A DNA stretch of 5,707 bases, taken from contig CADCOU010000061.1 of assembly GCA_902803155.1 (NCBI GenBank), positions 1-5,707 of the forward strand. The letters are read 5' to 3'. The notes below the pieces were generated by a model. It saw only the letters and a program-made list of their open reading frames with translations. It did not search any database and was not told where the DNA came from. The translations under genes were made by a program, and so were the position numbers. This stretch comes from an uncultured Lachnospiraceae bacterium (lineage in GTDB: Bacteria; Bacillota; Clostridia; Lachnospirales; Lachnospiraceae). Positions 1-4,888 of this stretch are shown here, piece after piece (position 1 is the first letter of the stretch; each line of letters begins with the position of its first letter).

Positions 1-209
1 CAGGCTGCCCGATCATACCGGTCGCGATTGTCGGGACCAGGGAACGTTTTGAGACCCAGTTCCCGCGGGTCAGGCCCGGTCATGTGATCATGGAGTTCGG
101 AAAGCCGATCGAGACTGCGGGACTGTCCCGGCAGGAGCTGAAAGGAATCGGTGCGAAGACCCGCCTGGTAGTGGAGGAAATGGTAAAACGAAATCACGAG
201 ATGCTGTGA
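1..209 (+). CDS. plsC: 1-acyl-sn-glycerol-3-phosphate acyltransferase, C-terminal fragment
   Basis: This is the last 68 residues of a gene that begins left of the window; the first complete codon starts at base 3 and the stop is TGA at 207-209. The fragment opens with GCPIIPVAIVGT, which matches acyltransferase motif IV of the PlsC/LPLAT family (a hydrophobic stretch plus Pro that helps form the acyl-acceptor pocket). It continues with the family-typical VIMEFGKPI segment and an amphipathic tail with charged helices. PlsC acylates lysophosphatidic acid at sn-2 to give phosphatidic acid at the cytoplasmic membrane face. The catalytic HX4D motif would lie upstream and cannot be seen, so activity cannot be judged. 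The gene converges on the glycogen/spoVG operon. The family is fairly certain; the exact acyl acceptor is inferred. Confidence 0.82.
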   Translation, partial: GCPIIPVAIVGTRERFETQFPRVRPGHVIMEFGKPIETAGLSRQELKGIGAKTRLVVEEMVKRNHEML

Positions 210-250
210 TCCGGATATAATTAAAGAACAGACTGTGATCGGGAAAAGAC

Positions 251-266
251 TGTGATTTAATTCACA
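251..266. promoter_or_regulatory. CRP-like palindrome TGTGA-N6-TCACA
   Basis: The sequence TGTGATTTAATTCACA is a perfect 5-bp inverted repeat with a 6-base spacer, the classic half-site arrangement of CRP-family regulators. It lies between two converging genes, not upstream of a start codon, so a role as a promoter operator is doubtful. It may be chance in AT-rich spacer DNA, or part of the 3' UTR of plsC. Two other CTGTGAT copies occur nearby at 204-210 and 233-239. Confidence 0.25.
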
Positions 267-275
267 CAAATATTC

Positions 276-306
276 AAGAGCCGTGCATCTGCTGTGCACG
301 GCTCTT
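276..306. terminator. Hairpin between convergent plsC and spoVG, probable bidirectional terminator
   Basis: The arms 276-287 and 295-306 are perfect 12-bp reverse complements (AAGAGCCGTGCA / TGCACGGCTCTT) around a 7-base loop. The stem is GC-rich and lies 67 bases after the plsC stop and 18 bases beyond the spoVG stop, the expected place for a shared terminator of converging units. The T-tract is poor on both sides (GTTGTGATTT on plus, GAATATTTGTG on minus), so termination may be incomplete or the hairpin may act mainly as a 3'-end stabiliser. Confidence 0.72.
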
Positions 307-324
307 GTTGTGATTTGCCATCAA

Positions 325-603
325 TTATTCTGCTTCATAATCATCGGTCGGAATGGCTTTTTCGTATTCGTCCAGGATCATCTCCTGCATCTGCTGTCTG
401 GTGTCCGAATTGATCGGATGTGCGATGTCGCGGTATTCGCCATCAGCAGTCTTTCGGCTCGGCATTGCGATAAACAGTCCTTTGTCTCCCTCGATCACTT
501 TTATGTCATGTACTACGAATTCGTCATCGAATGTAACCGAGACAATTGCTTTCATCTTTCCATCTTTCGCAATCTTCCTTACCCTCACATCTGTAATTGT
601 CAT
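325..603 (-). CDS. spoVG: SpoVG family regulator
   Basis: The 92-residue protein has the normal SpoVG length (most members are 85-100 residues). It carries the signature core at about residues 31-70: VHDIKVIEGDKGLFIAMPSR, then KTADGEYRDIAHPINSDTR. An N-terminal beta region (TITDVRVRKI) precedes it, and a short acidic tail (DEYEKAI...DDYEAE) follows. SpoVG proteins are small cytoplasmic DNA/RNA-binding regulators; in Bacillus the gene affects asymmetric septation and spore cortex formation, and in other Firmicutes it affects virulence and envelope genes. A GGGTGA ribosome site lies 6 bases before the ATG at 603. The gene follows glgD by 40 bases on the same strand, so it is probably the last gene of the glycogen operon; no convincing separate sigma-A or sigma-H promoter is visible in that gap. 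Its targets here cannot be read from sequence. Confidence 0.95.
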   Translation of the reverse strand: MTITDVRVRKIAKDGKMKAIVSVTFDDEFVVHDIKVIEGDKGLFIAMPSRKTADGEYRDIAHPINSDTRQQMQEMILDEYEKAIPTDDYEAE

Positions 604-643
604 TCCAAATCACCCATCAGACTTTCTAAATTACCAAAAACTG

Positions 644-1762
644 TTATAAAACATAACGTTCATCTGATTCGATGACTATCTTGATACCATCCTCCCCGTT
701 GTAATATGTATTCGCCCTGATGGTATCGCGGCTTTCCACGATGCAGTTTTCCAAATGAACATTGTCACCAAGATATACATCGTTTAAAACGATGGAGTTC
801 TTGATCACACAGTTTTCCCCTACAAAAACATTCTTGAATATGATGGAATTCTCCACATATCCATTAAGGATCGTCCCTGCGGACACAAGGCTGTTGTGAA
901 CCTCGCTCCCCGGATTATACTTTGCCGGCGGGAGGTCGACAACCTTGGAATGGATCTCCGGATACTGCCGGAAGAAATAATCCCTGACTTCGGGCTTCAG
1001 GAAATCCATGTTCGTCCTGTAATAGGCGTCCACAGAAGCAATGTTGCTCCAGTAACTGTCGATCTTGTAACCAAAGATCCGCTTTACACTCTTGTAACGG
1101 ATGAGAACGTCGCGGACAAAATCAAACCGTCCCTCTGCCGCGTTCTTCTCGATCAGTTCGATCAGCTGGCGTCTTCGAATCACATAGATGCCGCAGGAAA
1201 TCGTATTTGCGTCGGAAGCCATCGGCTTCTCCTCAAACTGTTCGATCCTGCAGTCCTCGTTCATCTTCAGAACGCCGAACCTCGTGACATCCTCTTCTGC
1301 CGGAAGCTCTTTGCATACTACGGTGATATCAGCCTTCTTCGCGATATGGTACTCGAGGACTCTGTTGAAATCCAGTTTGTACACTCCGTCTCCGGCTGCT
1401 ATCACCACATACGGTTCGTGACAGTTTTTGAGGAAATCGATGTTCTGGTAGAGCGCGTCCGCTGTTCCTCTGTACCAGAAATTGTTGTCGACCGTGACCG
1501 TCGGAGAGAACACGTACAGACCTCCCTGCTTGCGTCCGAAATCCCACCATTTGGAGGATGACAGATGCTCGTTCAGTGATCTGGAATTGTACTGTGTCAG
1601 TACCGCAACCTTCTGGATACGTGAGTTAGACATGGAACTGAGCGCAAAATCGATGCTGCGGAACGAACCCGCTATCGGCATCGCCGCGATCGCTCTCTTG
1701 TTGGACAGTTCCTTCATGCGGTAGCTGTTGCCACCGGCTAAGATCATACCGACTGCTCTCAT
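644..1762 (-). CDS. glgD: Glucose-1-phosphate adenylyltransferase subunit GlgD (probably regulatory)
   Basis: The 372-residue protein has the GlgC-type architecture: an N-terminal nucleotidyltransferase fold (about 1-255) and a C-terminal left-handed beta-helix (about 285-350, repeats such as NSIIFKNVFVGENCVIKNSI). The nucleotide loop is degenerate: GGNSYRM at residues 10-16 replaces the GGxGxRL of active pyrophosphorylases. Other landmarks remain: FRSIDFALSSMSNS at 34-47, GDGVYK at 124-129 (the catalytic Asp is kept but the usual following His is Gly), and FEEKP at 176-180. This matches GlgD, the partner that in Firmicutes associates with GlgC and modifies its activity rather than doing most of the catalysis. 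The start ATG at 1762 overlaps the glgC stop by 4 bases (ATGA), implying translational coupling; an AGGTG ribosome site lies 8 bases upstream. It is shorter than GlgC mainly in the C-terminal half. Confidence 0.94.
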   Translation of the reverse strand: MRAVGMILAGGNSYRMKELSNKRAIAAMPIAGSFRSIDFALSSMSNSRIQKVAVLTQYNSRSLNEHLSSSKWWDFGRKQGGLYVFSPTVTVDNNFWYRGTADALYQNIDFLKNCHEPYVVIAAGDGVYKLDFNRVLEYHIAKKADITVVCKELPAEEDVTRFGVLKMNEDCRIEQFEEKPMASDANTISCGIYVIRRRQLIELIEKNAAEGRFDFVRDVLIRYKSVKRIFGYKIDSYWSNIASVDAYYRTNMDFLKPEVRDYFFRQYPEIHSKVVDLPPAKYNPGSEVHNSLVSAGTILNGYVENSIIFKNVFVGENCVIKNSIVLNDVYLGDNVHLENCIVESRDTIRANTYYNGEDGIKIVIESDERYVL

Positions 1763-3033
1763 GACACAACACCTGCCTTATCCAGAATCTCGCCGCTGGC
1801 GAGGGAGCCGTCCGGATAATCCTCCGGAACGGTGTTGCCGGTTACCGCAGTGTTCCTGCCGATCTTGACGAAGTCCGGGACGACGGTATTCTCACCTACT
1901 ACCGCAAGTCCGAACGCGTATACGGAAGGTTTGACCTTATTCGGCACCTCTTCTCCGCATCCGACAACACTCCGCTGTCCGATCTCGGAGCCCTCCGCAA
2001 CGATTGCCTTGTCAAGGATCGCACCTGCCTTGATGACACAGTTCTGCATGATGATAGAATCGCGGACAACTGCTCCTTTCTCTATTGTCACGCCGTTTCC
2101 TATGATAGAGTTTGTTACTTCTCCGTATACCTCAGTCCCGTCTCCGATCAGACTGCGGTAGACTTTTGCATCCGAGGAAATGTACTGCGGAGGAATGATA
2201 TCATTCTTTGTGTAGATCTTCCAGAATTCCTCATACAGGTTGAACTCGGGAATGATATCGATCAGTTCCATATTTGCTTCCCAATAGGAACCGAGTGTTC
2301 CGACGTCTTTCCAGTATCCGTTGAATTCATAGGCTACAAGGCTCTTGCCCCGCTCCCAGAGATACGGGATCACATGTTTTCCGAAGTCGCAGCCTTCCTG
2401 CTCCCGGAGTGAAACCAGTGCGTCCCTCAGGACCGGCCAGCTGAATATGTAGATCCCCATCGACGCAAGGTTGCTCTTGGGATGTTCCGGCTTCTCCTGG
2501 AATTCACGGATCTTCCCGTCGCCATCGGCAACTACTATGCCAAACCGGTTCGCCTCTTCCTGCGGGACAGGCATCACGGCAATCGATACATCCGCATTGT
2601 GGGACTTATGGAAATCCAGCATGACTTCATAGTCCATCTTGTAGATGTGATCGCCGGACAGAATCAGCACGTAATCCGGATTGAAGCTCTCCATATACGC
2701 AAGATTCTGATAAATAGCATTAGCGGTTCCTGTGTACCACTCCGTCTTTCCGACCTGCTCATAGGGAGGAAGGACGGTAACGCCGCCTACGTTCCGGTCA
2801 AGATCCCAGGGTATGCCGATCCCGATATGGGTGTTCAGCCGCAGCGGCTGGTACTGGGTCAGCACACCTACCGTATCTACACCGGAATTGATGCAATTGC
2901 TGAGCGGAAAATCAATGATGCGGTATTTTCCGCCGAAGGCAACTGCGGGTTTTGCAACCTTCGCTGTCAGGACGCCCAGTCGTGAGCCCTGTCCTCCCGC
3001 CAGCAGCATTGCAATCATCTCTTTCTTTACCAC
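1759..3033 (-). CDS. glgC: Glucose-1-phosphate adenylyltransferase, catalytic subunit GlgC
   Basis: GlgC makes ADP-glucose and pyrophosphate from ATP and glucose-1-phosphate, the committed step of bacterial glycogen synthesis, in the cytoplasm as a tetramer. From the GTG at 3033 it has 424 residues, typical for the family. Visible motifs are the pyrophosphorylase loop GGQGSRLG (13-20), KPAVAFGGKYRIIDFPLSN (28-46), WYTGTANAIYQN (99-110), catalytic-Asp motif SGDHIYKMDY (126-135), and the glucose-1-phosphate site EFQEKP (177-182, Lys181). A C-terminal left-handed beta-helix spans about 285-395. The reading frame is open upstream to an ATG at 3255, but that would add 74 residues unlike any GlgC and run through the promoter. 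The GTG is preceded by GAGAGG with a 7-base gap, which decides the start. The gene heads an operon with glgD and spoVG. Its allosteric effectors cannot be deduced here. Confidence 0.96.
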   Translation of the reverse strand: MVKKEMIAMLLAGGQGSRLGVLTAKVAKPAVAFGGKYRIIDFPLSNCINSGVDTVGVLTQYQPLRLNTHIGIGIPWDLDRNVGGVTVLPPYEQVGKTEWYTGTANAIYQNLAYMESFNPDYVLILSGDHIYKMDYEVMLDFHKSHNADVSIAVMPVPQEEANRFGIVVADGDGKIREFQEKPEHPKSNLASMGIYIFSWPVLRDALVSLREQEGCDFGKHVIPYLWERGKSLVAYEFNGYWKDVGTLGSYWEANMELIDIIPEFNLYEEFWKIYTKNDIIPPQYISSDAKVYRSLIGDGTEVYGEVTNSIIGNGVTIEKGAVVRDSIIMQNCVIKAGAILDKAIVAEGSEIGQRSVVGCGEEVPNKVKPSVYAFGLAVVGENTVVPDFVKIGRNTAVTGNTVPEDYPDGSLASGEILDKAGVVS

Positions 3034-3040
3034 GCTATCA

Positions 3041-3046
3041 CCTCTC
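3041..3046 (-). promoter_or_regulatory. Ribosome binding site fixing the GTG start of glgC
   Basis: On the minus strand GAGAGG is followed by 7 bases and then GTG, giving a protein that begins MVKKEMIAMLLAGGQGSRLG as expected for GlgC. This argues against the longer in-frame start at 3255. The use of GTG rather than ATG may moderate translation. Confidence 0.8.
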
Positions 3047-3076
3047 AAGATGCTGAACAGAGATACTATCATCAGC

Positions 3077-3105
3077 AGTATAGCACATGTTTGAACGCTT
3101 GTGAA
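3077..3105 (-). promoter_or_regulatory. Sigma-A promoter of the glgC-glgD-spoVG operon
   Basis: On the minus strand the -35 is TTCACA (plus coordinates 3100-3105; 5 of 6 match to TTGACA). It is followed by a 17-base spacer and the -10 TATACT (3077-3082), which is preceded by TGC to give an extended -10. The predicted transcript would start near 3070, leaving a leader of about 37 bases before the GTG. It is back to back with the murC promoter, the two -35 boxes being 15 bases apart. Confidence 0.75.
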
Positions 3106-3120
3106 TGCTGCCCTTTTCTC

Positions 3121-3150
3121 TTGAAACATTCCCTTCTTAAAGTATATACT
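3121..3150 (+). promoter_or_regulatory. Sigma-A promoter of murC
   Basis: TTGAAA (3121-3126) and TATACT (3145-3150) are separated by 18 bases, and the predicted transcript begins near 3157 with a leader of about 65 bases. The -10 lies inside a perfect 10-base palindrome, AGTATATACT (3141-3150). It is flanked by CCCTT (3131-3135) and AAGGG (3151-3155), possibly an operator. Confidence 0.68.
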
Positions 3151-3210
3151 AAGGGAACAATGACAGCATCTGTGCCCCGGATTCACACGGGACGATGACG
3201 CAGAAAAGTG

Positions 3211-3216
3211 AAGGAG
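3211..3216 (+). promoter_or_regulatory. Ribosome binding site fixing the murC start
   Basis: AAGGAG is followed by 6 bases (TTCATT) and ATG at 3223. The in-frame GTG at 3208 lies just upstream of this site and would place the ribosome site inside the coding sequence, so the ATG is preferred. Confidence 0.85.
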
Positions 3217-3222
3217 TTCATT

Positions 3223-4611
3223 ATGTATCAGATAGATTTCAACAAACCGGTTCATGTCTACTTCTGCGGGATCGGCGGCATCAGCATGAGCGGTCTGGCA
3301 GCGGTACTGCTGAAGGAAGGTTTCACCGTTACCGGATCCGATGCGAAACAGTCTCCCCTTACAGACCTGCTTACAGAGCAGGGGGCCAGGATCTCATGTC
3401 CCCAGAAGGCGGAGAACATCCCTGCCGACGCGGACGTGATGGTATATACCGCAGCGATCCACCATGACAACCCGGAGTACACAAGGGCTGTCGAGCTTGG
3501 CATTCCCATGCTCACACGCGCACAGCTGCTCGGACAGGTGATGGCCAATTACAACAATTCTGTCGCAGTTGCAGGTACGCACGGCAAGACCACGACGACA
3601 TCCATGCTGTCCTGTATCCTGCTTGAGGCAGGCAAGGATCCCACCATATCTGTCGGCGGTATCCTGAAAGAGATCGGCGGCAATATCCGTGTCGGGAATT
3701 CGGAGAATTTCATCGCGGAAGCATGCGAATACACCAACAGCTTCCTGAGCCTGAAACCGCGGTACGGCCTGATCCTGAACATCGCCGCGGACCATCTGGA
3801 CTTTTTCAAGGATCTGGATGACATCCGCAACTCCTTCCACCGCTTCGCGAAGAATGTGCGCAGCGACGGAACGCTGATCATCAACGGGAATATCCCCCGC
3901 CTGAATGAGATCACCGACGGGATCGACGCCTCCGTGATCACATACGGCGCCCCTGAGTCCGACTACTGGCCGGCGGAGATCTCCTATGATGAATTCGGAA
4001 TAGGGACCTTCAGTGTGATGCGCAGGGGAAGAGACCTGGGCCGCTTCAAACTCCGTGTGCCGGGTGAGCACAATATCTCCAACGCAGTCTGCGCAATTGC
4101 TGCAGCTGACCTGATGGGAGCGTCCATGGATGAATGCCGGAGAGGCCTTCTTGAATTCCGTGGTGCAGACCGCCGCTTCCAGATCAAGGGCAAACTGAAA
4201 TGCGGTGCCACCGTCATCGATGACTATGCTCATCACCCGACGGAGATCCGGGCAACTCTGAAGGCTGCCAGGAATTACCCGCACAACAGGATCTGGTGCG
4301 TCTTCCAGCCCCATACCTACACCAGGACAAAAGCTCTGATGAGCGGATTTGCCGACGCGCTGTCCCTGGCCGATGAAGTCGTTCTCGCACCGATCTACGC
4401 AGCAAGAGAGACGGATAACCTGGGCATCAGTTCTGACACGCTGCGCCAGAACATCGCCAATCTCGGTACGGACGCCTACTATCTTCCTTCCTTCGCCCAG
4501 ATTGAGGATTTCCTCAGGAAACGCGTAACGGAAGGTGATCTGCTGATCACCATGGGCGCCGGCGATGTCGTGACGGTTGGAGAGGAACTGCTTGCGTCTG
4601 AAGCGGACTGA
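3223..4611 (+). CDS. murC: UDP-N-acetylmuramate--L-alanine ligase
   Basis: MurC adds L-alanine to UDP-N-acetylmuramic acid using ATP, the first amino acid of the peptidoglycan stem peptide, in the cytoplasm. The 462-residue protein has the three Mur ligase domains at normal length. The N-terminal Rossmann-like domain binds UDP-MurNAc (CGIGGISMSGLA, 15-26). The central ATPase domain has P-loop AGTHGKTTTTSM (117-128, Lys122), EACEYTNSF (166-174) with the expected metal/catalytic Glu169, NIAADHLDFF with His191, and HNISN (283-287). The C-terminal domain has DDYAHHPTEI (333-342) and PHTYTRTK (363-370), ending in GAGDVVTVGE. DYAHHPTE and the EACEY variant separate MurC from MurD/E/F and from the EADESD form common in proteobacteria. 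The gene has its own promoter, divergent from glgC, and is followed by a terminator, so it looks monocistronic. Confidence 0.97.
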   Translation: MYQIDFNKPVHVYFCGIGGISMSGLAAVLLKEGFTVTGSDAKQSPLTDLLTEQGARISCPQKAENIPADADVMVYTAAIHHDNPEYTRAVELGIPMLTRAQLLGQVMANYNNSVAVAGTHGKTTTTSMLSCILLEAGKDPTISVGGILKEIGGNIRVGNSENFIAEACEYTNSFLSLKPRYGLILNIAADHLDFFKDLDDIRNSFHRFAKNVRSDGTLIINGNIPRLNEITDGIDASVITYGAPESDYWPAEISYDEFGIGTFSVMRRGRDLGRFKLRVPGEHNISNAVCAIAAADLMGASMDECRRGLLEFRGADRRFQIKGKLKCGATVIDDYAHHPTEIRATLKAARNYPHNRIWCVFQPHTYTRTKALMSGFADALSLADEVVLAPIYAARETDNLGISSDTLRQNIANLGTDAYYLPSFAQIEDFLRKRVTEGDLLITMGAGDVVTVGEELLASEAD

Positions 4612-4635
4612 GCAGGAACGTGACCTGTTCCGGAG

Positions 4636-4695
4636 GACTGCAGCACCGGATTGTGGATAATTTTCCGTCCGATCCGTGCATGCAGTCTTTTTCTT
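4636..4695 (+). terminator. Rho-independent terminator of murC
   Basis: GACTGCA (4636-4642) pairs with TGCAGTC (4681-4687). The stem continues inward with GCAC/GTGC and GGAT/ATCC, interrupted by a bulged A at 4680 and a bulged C at 4647, for 15 pairs in all. The loop is about 20 bases. The 3' arm runs straight into TTTTTCTTT, the expected U-tract. It starts 25 bases after the murC stop. Confidence 0.78.
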
Positions 4696-4715
4696 TACAT
4701 CTGTATGTTTTACGG

Positions 4716-4733
4716 CCACACATGCATATGTGG
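4716..4733. repeat. Imperfect 18-base palindrome in the murC / dnaD-like gap
   Basis: CCACACATGCATATGTGG pairs at 8 of 9 positions with itself, with one C-A mismatch. It lies between the murC terminator and the next promoter. It could be a regulator site or a small secondary hairpin; there is no further evidence for a role. Confidence 0.4.
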
Positions 4734-4754
4734 ATTTCTTTGTAGAAAAGTCGT

Positions 4755-4782
4755 GGACAGAATCCCTTATAAGGGGCTGTCC
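4755..4782. repeat. Nested inverted repeat upstream of the dnaD-like gene, possible operator
   Basis: The outer arms GGACAG (4755-4760) and CTGTCC (4777-4782) enclose a perfect 12-base palindrome, CCCTTATAAGGG (4764-4775), with small asymmetric gaps (AAT and G). The element covers the position where a -35 box would sit for the extended -10 just downstream, which suggests an operator rather than a terminator; no T-run follows. Confidence 0.45.
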
Positions 4783-4786
4783 GTTG

Positions 4787-4795
4787 TGTTATACT
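4787..4795 (+). promoter_or_regulatory. Extended -10 promoter of the dnaD-like gene
   Basis: TGTTATACT is an extended -10 (TG, one base, then TATACT at 4790-4795). At 17 bases upstream the -35 position reads TTATAA, a poor match, so the promoter would rely on the extended element or on an activator. A transcript from here would start near 4802 and have a leader of about 87 bases. Confidence 0.5.
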
Positions 4796-4876
4796 TTTCT
4801 GCGTCAGGCAGTCTGCGTTTTTGGGGTGTCAGTTTTTGCCTGTCATGGCTTAGGGGGCCGGAGGGAGTATATACAG

Positions 4877-4883
4877 AAAGGGG
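4877..4883 (+). promoter_or_regulatory. Ribosome binding site for the dnaD-like gene
   Basis: AAAGGGG lies 5 bases before the ATG at 4889. A second in-frame ATG at 4913 has a weaker, more distant GGAAGGG upstream. Sequence spacing supports 4889. The short N-terminal preamble usual in the family would fit 4913 about as well. Confidence 0.6.
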
Positions 4884-4888
4884 AATCT

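Noticed and set aside
283..675. 130-residue plus-strand open frame over spoVG
   Set aside because: It begins inside the terminator hairpin and is antisense to a full-length SpoVG.
896..1561. 221-residue plus-strand open frame opposite glgD
   Set aside because: Antisense shadow of glgD with no recognisable domain.
3034..3255. N-terminal extension of glgC to the ATG at 3255
   Set aside because: The 74 added residues show no family similarity and would be read through the divergent promoter region; a good ribosome site and GTG at 3033 give the standard GlgC N-terminus.
3394..4719. 441-residue minus-strand open frame opposite murC
   Set aside because: It lies antisense to an unmistakable MurC, has no recognisable domain, and is explained by codon bias of the plus-strand gene.
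4845..4853. Tiny upstream ORF ATG-GCT-TAG in the dnaD-like leader
   Set aside because: It has no ribosome binding site and is too short to separate from chance.
4801..4888. Possible riboswitch or attenuator in the dnaD-like leader (CAGGCA 4805-4810 with TGCCTG 4837-4842)
   Set aside because: Only one 6-bp pairing with a long loop; no known riboswitch core and no terminator before the start codon.
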